From Serinibacter arcticus (GTDB lineage Bacteria > Actinomycetota > Actinomycetes > Actinomycetales > Beutenbergiaceae), in NCBI RefSeq assembly GCF_004786095.1, contig NZ_RHPJ01000001.1:1-64000 (forward strand): a stretch of DNA of 64,000 nt. The letters run 5' to 3'. Positions 12,766 through 23,322 of the stretch are shown here, piece after piece; position 1 is the first letter of the stretch; the number at the start of each line of letters is the position of its first letter. The notes under the pieces are model-generated. The model was not told where the DNA came from. It saw only the letters and a program-made list of their open reading frames with translations, and did not search any database. The translations under genes and the position numbers were made by a program.

Positions 12766-15342
12766 GCAGGACCCCGCCGACGCGCTCGCCGACCAGGGCG
12801 ACGACGGCGTCGCGCACGGCGGCCGTCTCGCTCGCCGTCAGCGTCCGGTCGGCCGCGCGCAGGCGCAGCGCGAACGCGAGGGACTTCTTCCCCTCGCCCA
12901 CCTGGTCCCCGGTGTAGACGTCGAACAGCTCCACGGACTCGGCCAGCTCACCGGCAGCCTCGGTCACGAGCGCCCGGACCGTCCCCGCGGGAACGTCGGA
13001 GTCGACGACGAGCGCGACGTCCTCCTTCGCGACGGGGAAGGTCGACAGCTTGCCGACGGCGAGGTCGCGCGCCCCGGCGGCCGCCACGAGCGCGTCCAGG
13101 TCCAGCTCGAACGCGGCGGCGCGCGCCGGCAGTCCGAAGGCCTTGGCGACGGCGGGGGCGAGCTCGCCCGCGTGGCCGACGACCGTGCCGTCGGTCAGCG
13201 TGAGGGCGGCGCACCGGCCGGGGTGGAACGGCGCCCGCTCGGCGGCGACGACGTCGACCTCCGCGCCGAGCGCGGCCGCGAGCCGCAGCGCGACCGCGAT
13301 GACCGTCTCCGCCTGCGCGGCCCCCGCGCCCTGCTGGGCGGTGCCCGCGAGCACGCCCGCGGCGTGCCGCTCCTGGTGCGGGACGGCCGCGACCAGCGCC
13401 GCGATCGTCTCCTCGCCCGGGTAGGCGCCGCCGTCGGGCAGCAGCGGCCGGCCCCTCTCGTCGCCGGCACGACGGTGCGTGACCGAGCCGACCTCGTAGA
13501 TCGCGGCCGTCGCGGCGCCGCGGCTGAGGTTGCGCGTGGCGAGCGGGAGCAGCGTCGCCAGGACGCTGGTCCGCAGCTCGGGGGCGTCGTCGGCGAGCGG
13601 GTTGGCCAGGCGCTCGGCGTCGCGGCGGGTGTCGTCGGCCGCCTCGCCGAGGGCGTCGTGCACGCCCGGGCCGACGAACGGGTAGGACAGCACCTGCACG
13701 AGGCCAGCCTCGGCGAGGGTGCGCTCGGCGCTGCGGCGCAGCCGCTGCGCCGTCGTGAGCCCGTCGCCGGGGACGGCGCGCGGCACGACGGTCGGCACGT
13801 GCTCGTAGCCGCGGAGCCGGACGACCTCCTCGATCAGGTCGACGGCCTGCGTGATGTCCGGGCGCCACGTGGGGGGCGTCACGAGCAGCTCGCGGTCCTC
13901 GCCGTCGGCGATGTCGGTGACGGCCGCGCCGATCTCCTCGAGCGTGTCGTGCACCTCGTCGTAGGTGTACGGCACGCCGATGAGACGGCGCGCGGCGGCG
14001 GGGTCGAGCGTGATCGTCGTCGGCGACGTGGTCACGTCGAGATCGGTGACCGCGCGCTCGTCCGCCGTGCCGCCGCCGTGCTCGACCAGCAGATCGACGA
14101 CGCGCTGCGCGGCGATCGCCTGCAGCCGGGGGTCGACACCGCGCTCGAAGCGGCGGGAGGCCTCGCTCGGCAGGCGGTGCCGGCGCGCGGAGCGGGCGAT
14201 CGTGATGGGCTCGAAGTGGGCCGACTCGATCAGCACGTCCGTCGTCGAGGCCGTCACCTCGGTGCTCGCACCACCCATGACGCCGGCGATGCCGATCGGG
14301 CGCGCACCGCGCGACCCGCCCTCCGAGTCGGTGATGAGGAGGTCCTGCTCGTGCAGGGTCCGCGTCGCGTCGTCGAGCGTCGTGATCGTCTCGCCGGCGC
14401 GGGCGCGGCGGACCACGATCGGGGCGTGCAGCGTGGCCAGGTCGTAGGCGTGCAGCGGCTGACCGAGGTCGAGCATCACGTAGTTGGTGACGTCGACGGC
14501 CAGCGAGATCGGGCGCATCCCGGCCTGGCGCAGGCGGCGCTGCATCCACTCGGGCGTCCTGGCGCCGGCGTCGAGACCGCGCACGACGCGGGCGACGAAC
14601 CGGTCGCAGCCGGCCGTGCCGCGAATGGGGGCGTCGTCGTCGATCTCGACGGCGAAGCCGTCCTCGGTCGGCGACGGGACCTCGGGGGCGCTGCCGCGCG
14701 GGGCGGGGCGGCCGGGATCGGTGAAGCGTGCGCCGGTGGAGTGCGCGTACTCGCGGGCCACCCCGCGCACGCTGAAGCAGTAGCCGCGGTCGGGCGTGAC
14801 GTTGATCTCGAGGACCTCGTCCGACAGCCCGAGCAGCGCGAGCGCGTCGGTGCCGGGCGCCGGCACGGCGTCGGGCTCGGCCTCGCGCCGGGCAGCCGTG
14901 GCGAGCACGATGATGCCGTCGACGTCGTCCTCCAGGCCCAGCTCGCCCGCGGCGCAGATCATGCCGTCGGAGACGTGACCGTAGGTCTTGCGCGCGGCGA
15001 TCACGAAGTCGCCGGGCAGCACGGCGCCGGGCAGCGACACCACGACGGTGTCGCCGACCTCGAAGTTGTGCGCACCGCAGATGACACCGCGCGGGACGAC
15101 CTCGCCGGACTCGTCGCGCTCACCGGTGTCCACCTGGCACCAGTTGATGACCTTGCCGTTCTTCTGCGGCTCAGGGCTCTTGGCGAGCACGCGGCCGACG
15201 ACGACGGGACCGGTCACACCCGAGGAGTGGATCGCCTCCTCCTCGAGCCCGACGCGGACCAGGTCCTCGGCGAGCTGGGCGGCGGTGAGGTCGGCGGGCA
15301 GCTCGACGTGCTCGGCGAGCCAGGGCAGGACGACGTTGGGCA

Positions 15343-15343
<1 letters not shown>
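12758..15343 (-). CDS. pheT: Phenylalanine--tRNA ligase beta subunit
   Basis: The 861-aa beta chain of the (alpha-beta)2 PheRS. In order, it has an N-terminal EMAP/OB-type tRNA-binding domain (AHNFEVGDTVVVSLPGAVLPG), a B3/B4 editing region (DVTNYVMLDLGQPLHAYD), B5 (LDPAAARRLIGVPYTYDE) and a C-terminal ferredoxin-fold anticodon-binding domain (FPVAKEDVALVVDSDVPAGTVRALV). The start ATG (15341-15343) shares one base with the pheS stop (TGATG), so translation is coupled. Confidence 0.97.
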
Positions 15344-17433
<2,090 letters not shown>

Positions 17434-17437
<4 letters not shown>

Positions 17438-18132
17438 GCGGTGGCCTGCCTGACCTTCTCGACCTTCGCGATCTGGGGCTGCAGGTGCCGACCCAGGCGC
17501 CGCTCCAGGAAGCCCTGCCCGATCGACAGCACCAGGCACAGGACCCAGTAGATGACGGCCGCGAGGGAGTACAGCGTGAGGAACTCGAACGTGGGGGCCG
17601 CGATCTCCTGCGCCTTGCGCAGCAGCTCCGTCACCAGGATCGTCGAGGCCAGGGACGTGTCCTTGACCAGCGAGATGAACGTGTTCGACAGCGGCGGCAC
17701 GGCCACGCGCGCGGCCTGCGGCAGGATGACCCGGCGCAGCGCCATCGTGCGGGAGTAGCCGATCGTCTCGGCCGCCTCCCACTGTCCGCGCGGGATCGAC
17801 AGGATCGCGGCTCGCACGATCTCGGAGGCGTACCCGCCGACGTTCAGCGAGAACGCGATGATCGCCGAGGGGAACGGGTCGATGGTGAGCCCGAGCGAGG
17901 GCAGGGCGTAGAAGATGATGAACAGCTGCACCAGCAGCGGTGTGCCCCGGATGATCGAGACGTAGCCCTGGGCGATCCAGCGCACCACCCCCACCCGGGA
18001 CAGCCGGGCGAGCGCGACCAGCACGGCCAGCACCATCCCGCCGACGAACGACGCCGCCGTCAGCGGGATGGTGCCGCGGATCGTGCCCGACAGGAGCGGG
18101 CCGATCGACTCCCGTACGAGGTCGAGGTCCAT
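17434..18132 (-). CDS. Amino acid (probably cystine) ABC transporter permease
   Basis: A 232-aa inner-membrane permease of the HisMQ/TcyB class. It has several hydrophobic helices and the EAA loop ([19 protein letters not shown]) that contacts the ATPase. [15 protein letters not shown] is a hallmark of polar amino acid permeases. It lies 3 bp after the binding-protein gene and overlaps the ATPase gene by 4 bp. A single permease gene suggests a homodimeric channel. Confidence 0.92.
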
Positions 18133-18135
18133 CGG

Positions 18136-18915
18136 CTAGCTCGAGACGTCCTCGCCGAACCAGCGCTCGGAGATCTCCGCCAGCGTGCCGTTGTCGCGGA
18201 GGGTCTCCAGGGCGCCGTCGATCTCGGCGGTCAGCGGCGAGTCCTTGCGCAGCGCGAAGGCCTGCTCGGAGGGCTCGCCGACCTCGAACGCGACCTCGAC
18301 GTCGGTGTCACCGCTGGTCGTGAGGTAGTCCAGGACGGCGAGGTTGTCGTTCAGCGTGACGTCGACGCGACCCTGCTTGAGCAGCGTGACGGCCTGCGTG
18401 AACCCCTCGACGGCCTCGACGTCAGCGCCGGCCTCCCGGGCGACCTCGGCCCAGTTCGACGTCGAGGACTGCGCCGATGTCAGCCCGCTGAGGTCGGCCT
18501 CGGAGGCGATGGCGCTGCCCGTCGGGACGACGGCGACCCCGGTCGAGACCGTGTAGGGCGAGGAGAGGTCGTAGAGCTCCTCGCGCTCCGGGTTGATCGT
18601 CACCTGGTTGGCGATGACGTCGAAGCGGTCGGCCTCGAGGCCGGCGAAGATGGCGTCCCACTGGGTCTCGAAGAACTCGACCTCGAGCCCCAGCTCGTCG
18701 GCGACGGCCGTGATGACCTCGACGTCGTAGCCGGTGAGGTCGTTGCTCTCGGGGTCGTGGAACGTGAAGGGCGAGTAGGTGCCCTCGGTGCCGACCCGCA
18801 GGACGTCGCTCGCGGCGGCGTCGCCGTCGCCCTCCGACCCGCCGCCGCACGCCGCCAGCGTGACTCCGAGGGCGGCGACCGCCAGGGCACCGGCAACCTT
18901 GTGGACACGCGTCAT
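18136..18915 (-). CDS. Amino acid (probably cystine) ABC transporter substrate-binding lipoprotein
   Basis: A 259-aa solute-binding protein with a lipoprotein signal peptide: basic N-terminus, hydrophobic core and lipobox LAAC with Cys23. The mature part has the FliY/TcyA-type blocks [36 protein letters not shown] and [13 protein letters not shown], which are typical of cystine binders, hence the substrate guess. It is the first gene of the transporter operon, and its ATG follows AGGAAGG. Related polar amino acids remain possible. Confidence 0.88.
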   Translation of the reverse strand: MTRVHKVAGALAVAALGVTLAACGGGSEGDGDAAASDVLRVGTEGTYSPFTFHDPESNDLTGYDVEVITAVADELGLEVEFFETQWDAIFAGLEADRFDVIANQVTINPEREELYDLSSPYTVSTGVAVVPTGSAIASEADLSGLTSAQSSTSNWAEVAREAGADVEAVEGFTQAVTLLKQGRVDVTLNDNLAVLDYLTTSGDTDVEVAFEVGEPSEQAFALRKDSPLTAEIDGALETLRDNGTLAEISERWFGEDVSS

Positions 18916-19033
18916 GGTGGAGCCTTCCTGAGGAGTGGGTGGCGCACGGGGATCTGCCCGGCGCCGCAGAGGAGGGTAAGCCGTGGGACGCCACCGGTCC
19001 GCGTCGCCGACGGGCGTCTCACATGTCGAAACC

Positions 19034-19849
19034 CTACGTCGAGAGCGCGTGGACGCGCGAGGACGCGTACAGGCAGACGGTCGCGGCCATGGCGACGTTC
19101 AGGCTCTCGGCGCGACCGCGCAGCGGGACGGCGACGACGGCGTCGGCGAGCTGTCGGGCGTCGTCGGACAGGCCCTGGGCCTCGGTCCCGAAGATCCACG
19201 CCGTCGGCCGGGCGAGCAGGGGCGAGGTCTCGACGTCGTCGGCTCCCCCGCCGTCGGCCGCGAGGATCGTCAGCCCGGCGGCGCGCAGCGTGGCGACGGC
19301 GTCCGCCAGCCCCACGCCCGTGACCACCGGCAGGTGGAACAGCGACCCGGCGCTGGACCGCACCACCTTGGGCGAGCGCACGTCGACGCTGCCCGCGGTG
19401 AGGACGACGGCGTCGGCCCCCGCGGCGTCGGCCGCGCGGATGATCGTGCCGGCGTTGCCGGGGTCGCGGACCTCCTCGCACAGCGCCACCAGACGCGCCC
19501 CGGCCACGACGGCGGCGAGCTCGTCCGTGGCCACGTCGGCGTCGCGGAGGACGAGCACCACGCCCTGCGCGTCCTCGGAGATGCGGACCATCACCTCGGG
19601 CGAGGTGGGGTGGACGTAGAGGCCGTGGGCCAGGGCGTCGTCGACGATCTCCGGCCACCGCGACTGCGCCGCCTCGGTGATGTAGAGGTCCCGCACCCGC
19701 TCGGCCGCGAACCGCACGGCCTCGCGGCACGCCTGCGGCCCTTCCACGAGGTGCTCGCCCGCGCGGTCGCGACCCGCTCGCGTGACGAGCCGACGCAGTC
19801 CGGCGACGCGATCGGACCGGGTGTTGACGACGGCGGCGGCGAACGGCAT
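19034..19849 (-). CDS. TrmH (SpoU) family RNA 2'-O-methyltransferase
   Basis: A 271-aa SPOUT methyltransferase that probably methylates a ribose in rRNA. It has an N-terminal substrate-binding domain (EGPQACREAVRFA) and the three SPOUT motifs: VRDPGNAGTIIRAADAAG, AWIFGTEAQGLS and VPLRGRAESLNVAMAATVCLY, which form the AdoMet knot. Its place just after rplT is the usual actinobacterial site for this gene, and 23S rRNA is the likely target by family. Start: ATG at 19847-19849. Confidence 0.92.
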   Translation of the reverse strand: MPFAAAVVNTRSDRVAGLRRLVTRAGRDRAGEHLVEGPQACREAVRFAAERVRDLYITEAAQSRWPEIVDDALAHGLYVHPTSPEVMVRISEDAQGVVLVLRDADVATDELAAVVAGARLVALCEEVRDPGNAGTIIRAADAAGADAVVLTAGSVDVRSPKVVRSSAGSLFHLPVVTGVGLADAVATLRAAGLTILAADGGGADDVETSPLLARPTAWIFGTEAQGLSDDARQLADAVVAVPLRGRAESLNVAMAATVCLYASSRVHALST

Positions 19850-19893
19850 GGGTCCAGTGTTCCAGGAACCACCCGCACGCCGGGAACGACGAA

Positions 19894-19925
19894 GCGGCCC
19901 GCCTCCCCGAGGGGAGGCGGGCCGC
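19894..19925 (-). terminator. Strong hairpin after the infC-rpmI-rplT operon
   Basis: A perfect inverted repeat with 15-nt arms around GA (GCGGCCCGCCTCCCC and its complement); allowing for a minimal loop, the stem is about 14 bp with a CGAG loop. On the minus strand it is followed by TTCGTCG. It lies 39 bp after the rplT stop and ends the ribosomal protein operon before the methyltransferase gene. Confidence 0.85.
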
Positions 19926-19964
19926 CGGACGTCGGGCGCGAGGCGCCGGACCGAGGGGTCGTGC

Positions 19965-20357
19965 TCAGACGGCGGACGCGACCCGGGGGGCGTTGACGTC
20001 GGCCGGCAGGGCTGCCTTGGCGAGCTGCACGAGGGCGGCGAACGCGGCCGGGTCGCTCACGGCGAGCTCGGCCAGCATGCGACGGTCGACCTCGATCGCG
20101 GCGAGGCCGAGACCCTGGATGAAGCGGTTGTACGTCATGTCGTTGGCGCGGGCCGCAGCGTTGATGCGCTGGATCCAGAGCCGACGGAAGTCACCCTTCC
20201 GGGCGCGACGGTCGCGGTAGGCGTAACCGAGCGAGTGGGTGACCTGCTCCTTGGCCTTGCGGTACAGGCGCGAACGCTGACCGCGGTAGCCGGAGGCGCG
20301 CTCGAGTACAACCCGGCGCTTCTTGTGGGCGTTGACCGCCCGCTTCACGCGTGCCAC
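19965..20357 (-). CDS. rplT: Large ribosomal subunit protein bL20
   Basis: A 130-aa basic 23S rRNA-binding protein needed early in 50S assembly. Conserved blocks are [35 protein letters not shown] and [22 protein letters not shown]. Start: GTG at 20355-20357 with the Shine-Dalgarno GAAGGAGA. It is the third gene of infC-rpmI-rplT, 26 bp after rpmI, and is followed by a strong terminator. Confidence 0.98.
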   Translation of the reverse strand: MARVKRAVNAHKKRRVVLERASGYRGQRSRLYRKAKEQVTHSLGYAYRDRRARKGDFRRLWIQRINAAARANDMTYNRFIQGLGLAAIEVDRRMLAELAVSDPAAFAALVQLAKAALPADVNAPRVASAV

Positions 20358-20383
20358 GTGAGTCTCCTTCTAGTTGGAACGGC

Positions 20384-20578
20384 TCAGCGGCCGAGCAGCT
20401 TCTTGATCTTGGGAAGGTCGGCGGCGGACACCGAGGTGTCCGAGTTGAGCCGACGGCGGCGGTCGGAGCTCTTGTGCTCCATCAGGTGACGGGCGCCCGT
20501 GCGCTCGCGCATGATCTTGCCGCTCCCGGTCACGCGGAAACGCTTCTTCGCACCGGAGTGCGTCTTGTTCTTCGGCAT
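20384..20578 (-). CDS. rpmI: Large ribosomal subunit protein bL35
   Basis: A small 64-aa ribosomal protein. [20 protein letters not shown] and the basic tail [20 protein letters not shown] are typical of L35. The ATG at 20576-20578 lies 91 bp after the infC stop; that spacer contains a small CCGC(TCG)GCGG hairpin. It is co-transcribed with infC and rplT. Confidence 0.97.
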   Translation of the reverse strand: MPKNKTHSGAKKRFRVTGSGKIMRERTGARHLMEHKSSDRRRRLNSDTSVSAADLPKIKKLLGR

Positions 20579-20669
20579 CTCGCCATCCTCGGTTGGCCCG
20601 CTCGCGCGGGACGTGCTGTTGTGCTGGACGTGCAGTTCGTGTGGCCGGTGCGAGCACCGGCCGCCGGGC

Positions 20670-21683
20670 TCAGGCGCTCGGCTTCGGTCCCGGCCGCGGA
20701 GCCGCCGGCTTGGCGCCTCCGGGCTTCGGAGCAGCGGCCCGGGGCTTGGGCGCGGCTGCGGGCTTCGGCGCGGCGGTCGCAGGCTTCGGCGCGGCGGTCG
20801 CAGGCTTCGGCGCGGCGGTCGCAGGCTTCGGCGTCGACGCGGCGGGCTTGGCGGCCGCCCGGGGGGCCGGAGCGGCCTTCGGGGCGGGCGCAGCCTTCGG
20901 CGCCGGGGCGGGCGTCTCGGCGGCAGGAACCTCCGCGGCGGGCGCCTCGACAGCAGGCGTCTCCACGGCAGGCGTCTCGACGGCGGGCGCCTCGACCACG
21001 GGGGCCTCGGCGACGGGCGTCTCGACAGCGGGAGCCGCGGCCGGGGCGGCGGGCGCCTCGACAGCACGCGTCTCGGCCGGGGCCGCGGGGGCCTTCGGCG
21101 CACGGGGTGGTGCAGCCTGCGGTGCCGGCTCGGCCTTGGCGCGCTCGCGACGGACCTCGTCGCGTGCCTCCGCCTTCTTCTTGGTCGGACCGATGACCAT
21201 GGTCATGTTCCGGCCGTCGAGGCGAGGCGTGGACTCCACGGCGCCGAGCTCGGAGACGTCGTCCGCGAGACGCTGCAGCAGACGCATGCCCATCTCGGGG
21301 CGCGACTGCTCACGACCGCGGAACATGATCATGACCTTGACCTTGTCGCCGGCCGCGAGGAAGCGCTCGACGTGGCCCTTCTTGGTGCCGTAGTCGTGCG
21401 GGTCGATCTTGAGCCGGAAACGGATCTCCTTCAGCACGGTGTTGGCCTGGTTGCGACGCGCGTCGCGCGCCTTCATGGCCGCCTCGTACTTGAACTTGCC
21501 GTAGTCCATGAGCTTGCAGACGGGGGGTCGCGCCTCGGGGGCGACCTCGACCAGGTCGAGATCTGCCTCCTCGGCGAGCCGGAGCGCGTCCTCGACGCGA
21601 ACGATGCCGACCTGCTCACCGTTCGGGCCGACCAGACGCACCTCGGGCACGCGGATCCGCTCGTTGATGCGGGGCTCGCTGAT
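20670..21683 (-). CDS. infC: Translation initiation factor IF-3 with long Ala/Pro/Lys-rich C-terminal tail
   Basis: IF-3 binds the 30S subunit and discriminates against non-canonical start codons. Residues 1-170 form the normal two-domain IF-3 ([70 protein letters not shown]). The start is ATC at 21681-21683: it has a GAGGAG Shine-Dalgarno 6 nt upstream, the family starts exactly there, and no ATG, GTG or TTG fits nearby. This matches the known autoregulation of IF-3 through a rare start codon. After residue 170 a 167-aa tail of A, P, V, E and K repeats roughly doubles the protein. The tail DNA holds three perfect 21-bp repeats at 20761-20823. Confidence 0.95.
   Translation of the reverse strand: MSEPRINERIRVPEVRLVGPNGEQVGIVRVEDALRLAEEADLDLVEVAPEARPPVCKLMDYGKFKYEAAMKARDARRNQANTVLKEIRFRLKIDPHDYGTKKGHVERFLAAGDKVKVMIMFRGREQSRPEMGMRLLQRLADDVSELGAVESTPRLDGRNMTMVIGPTKKKAEARDEVRRERAKAEPAPQAAPPRAPKAPAAPAETRAVEAPAAPAAAPAVETPVAEAPVVEAPAVETPAVETPAVEAPAAEVPAAETPAPAPKAAPAPKAAPAPRAAAKPAASTPKPATAAPKPATAAPKPATAAPKPAAAPKPRAAAPKPGGAKPAAPRPGPKPSA
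20761..20823. repeat. Three perfect 21-bp tandem repeats in the infC tail
   Basis: Three identical 21-bp units starting GGCTTCGGCGCGGCGG (plus strand) lie end to end, with partial copies on each side. They encode the APKPATA repeats of the IF-3 tail. Length changes by slippage would keep the frame. Confidence 0.9.
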
Positions 21684-21723
21684 GTGGTGCTCCTCGGTGT
21701 CGTGTCGGTGCGACCTCGGCGCA

Positions 21724-21759
21724 CGGGAAAGGCCCCCGGACGCGGTGCGTGCGGAGGCC
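21724..21759 (-). promoter_or_regulatory. Possible attenuator hairpin in the infC leader
   Basis: On the minus strand GGCCTCCG pairs with CGGGGGCC (8 bp, one G-U) around a 13-nt loop and is followed by TTTCCC. It lies about 40-75 nt before the ATC start of infC. Leader attenuators before infC are known in several bacterial groups; the role here is inferred from structure and place only. Confidence 0.5.
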
Positions 21760-21948
21760 TCGACGGTCACGTGTGCGGACACACGCGCGGGTGGACGATG
21801 GGACGTCCACCCGACCGGAACCTGACCCGGATGACGGGACGAGGTGGGATGAGATCTCCGCTTGCAGACCGGCCCCCCACGTCGCAGGCACCGCCGCGAG
21901 GCGGGCGCGAGTGTGGAACCGGTTGGTCGACATGGAACACTACCAGAC

Positions 21949-22371
21949 ATGACCTCCCCCGACATCCCCGGCCCCGCCGCGCCCTCGCCCGCCACCACCG
22001 AGGGCGACGGCGGCGCCGTCGTCGCCGTGGACGAGCTCGACGCGAGCCGAGACATCGCGGACGTCCCCGCCGTCGAGATCATCGGGGCCGCTGCCGTCCA
22101 CCTGATGAGCGCCGCCGCCGTGAAGTGCGGCCTGGCGCCCGACGCCGACGGCGTCGCGGGCGAGGACCTCAAGGACCTGGACGAGGCCCGCAAGCTCATC
22201 ACCGCGCTGGCCGGCCTGGTCACCGCGGGCGCCCCCGAGATCGGGGACCGCCACGCGCGGCCGCTGCGTGACGGGCTCCGCACGCTCCAGCTCGCGTTCC
22301 GCGAGGCGTCGGCGTTCCCGGACGCCCCGGGCGACGGCCCCGGCGAGAAGTGGACCGGCGCCGTCCGCTGA
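21949..22371 (+). CDS. DUF1844 domain protein
   Basis: A 140-aa acidic, mostly helical protein. After a disordered N-terminus rich in Pro, Ala and Glu it shows [21 protein letters not shown] and [20 protein letters not shown], which match DUF1844. The start is ATG at 21949-21951, since the family needs only the region after it. It is divergent from infC, which is its usual neighbour in actinobacteria. The function is unknown; the position suggests a link to translation, but this is only inference. Confidence 0.85.
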   Translation: MTSPDIPGPAAPSPATTEGDGGAVVAVDELDASRDIADVPAVEIIGAAAVHLMSAAAVKCGLAPDADGVAGEDLKDLDEARKLITALAGLVTAGAPEIGDRHARPLRDGLRTLQLAFREASAFPDAPGDGPGEKWTGAVR

Positions 22372-22373
22372 CC

Positions 22374-22425
22374 GCCGGCGGGGCTCAGCTCCGGAACGGG
22401 GCTCGGCTCCGGACCGGGGCTCAGC
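22374..22425. repeat. Imperfect direct repeats between convergent genes
   Basis: The unit GGGGCTCAGCTCCGGA occurs about three times with small changes (17-18 bp period) in the gap between the DUF1844 and esterase stops. The last copy includes the esterase stop codon. No terminator function is obvious, although GC-rich folding is possible. Confidence 0.6.
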
Positions 22426-23188
22426 TGCGGATCGGCAGCCAGGCCAGGACGTCCTGGATCCGCGCGTCCCAGTAGCCCCACTCGTGCTCCCCCGTGGTGA
22501 GCGACGACGCCACCTCGACCCCGGCGTCGTCCGCCGCGGCCAGGAAGGCGTGCTGCATCGGCAGCAGATCGTCCTGCAGCCCGCACGCCACCATCAGCGA
22601 CGGCAACCGAGCAGGGTCCGCGCGGGCGAGCAGGGCCAGCAGGTCGGCGTCGCTCCCGGCGATGTCCGCCTCACCGAACGCCGTGTCGTAGAAGTCAGAC
22701 CGCGCCTGCCGGACCGCCGGGTGCGCCATGTGGAGCGCGCCCGACAGCGAGGCCGCTGCGGCGAAGCGCTCGGGCTGCGCGAGCGCCAGACGCATCGCGC
22801 CGTAGCCGCCCATCGACAGCCCGGCCACGAACGTGTCCTCGCGCCGGTCGGAGACCCGGAAGAGCTGCTGCACCAGCGCGGGAAGCTCCTGCGAGACGTA
22901 GGTCCAGTAGCGCTCGCCGTGGGCCATGTCCTGGTAGAAGCTGCGCTCGACGCGCGGCATCACGACGGCGAGGCCGTACTCGGCGGCGTAGCGCTCGATC
23001 GAGGTCCGTCGCATCCAGATCGTCTCGTCGTCCGAGAGTCCGTGCAGCAGGTAGAGCACGGGGGGATCGCCCGCGGACCGCGTCCCGCTCAGCCCGATCT
23101 GCGTCGTCGTGCGCTGCGGCAGGACGACGGCGACCGAGGTGCTCATCCCGAGCGACTCGGAGAACAGGGACGTGTGCGCGTAGGCCAT
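22421..23188 (-). CDS. Esterase of the alpha/beta hydrolase superfamily (esterase D/tributyrin esterase type)
   Basis: A 255-aa serine hydrolase. The oxyanion-hole region [24 protein letters not shown] and the nucleophile elbow [14 protein letters not shown] (GxSxG) are clear. An acid in GLQDDLLP and His in [12 protein letters not shown] complete the triad. There is no signal peptide, so it is probably cytoplasmic. The family includes S-formylglutathione hydrolases and acetylxylan-type esterases; the substrate is not assigned. Start: ATG at 23186-23188. It is divergent from the HNH gene. Confidence 0.87.
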   Translation of the reverse strand: MAYAHTSLFSESLGMSTSVAVVLPQRTTTQIGLSGTRSAGDPPVLYLLHGLSDDETIWMRRTSIERYAAEYGLAVVMPRVERSFYQDMAHGERYWTYVSQELPALVQQLFRVSDRREDTFVAGLSMGGYGAMRLALAQPERFAAAASLSGALHMAHPAVRQARSDFYDTAFGEADIAGSDADLLALLARADPARLPSLMVACGLQDDLLPMQHAFLAAADDAGVEVASSLTTGEHEWGYWDARIQDVLAWLPIRS

Positions 23189-23287
23189 GGTCCAGTCTCG
23201 CTCACCGGGGCCGTCGCGGGCTGTCCCCAGACGCCGGCCGAGGCCGCCGTCGTGCGAAATCTGTGGACGTCAATGTGGTGCAGGGCA

Positions 23288-23316
23288 TTGATTGACGAAC
23301 GCACGTTCGATAAAAT
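23288..23316 (+). promoter_or_regulatory. DUF222-HNH promoter with a LexA (SOS) box in the spacer
   Basis: TTGATT (23288-23293), a 17-nt spacer, TAAAAT (23311-23316), then the ATG 6 nt later at 23323. The spacer contains CGAAC-GCAC-GTTCG (23296-23309), which matches the actinobacterial LexA box (CGAAC-N4-GTTCG) perfectly. LexA binding there would cover the promoter, so the gene is probably DNA-damage inducible and leaderless. Confidence 0.8.
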
Positions 23317-23322
23317 TGACGC

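Noticed and set aside
18916-19033. Possible short gene between the binding protein and the TrmH-family gene
   Set aside because: No ribosome site or conserved sequence; the stretch fits a promoter/leader region of the transporter operon.
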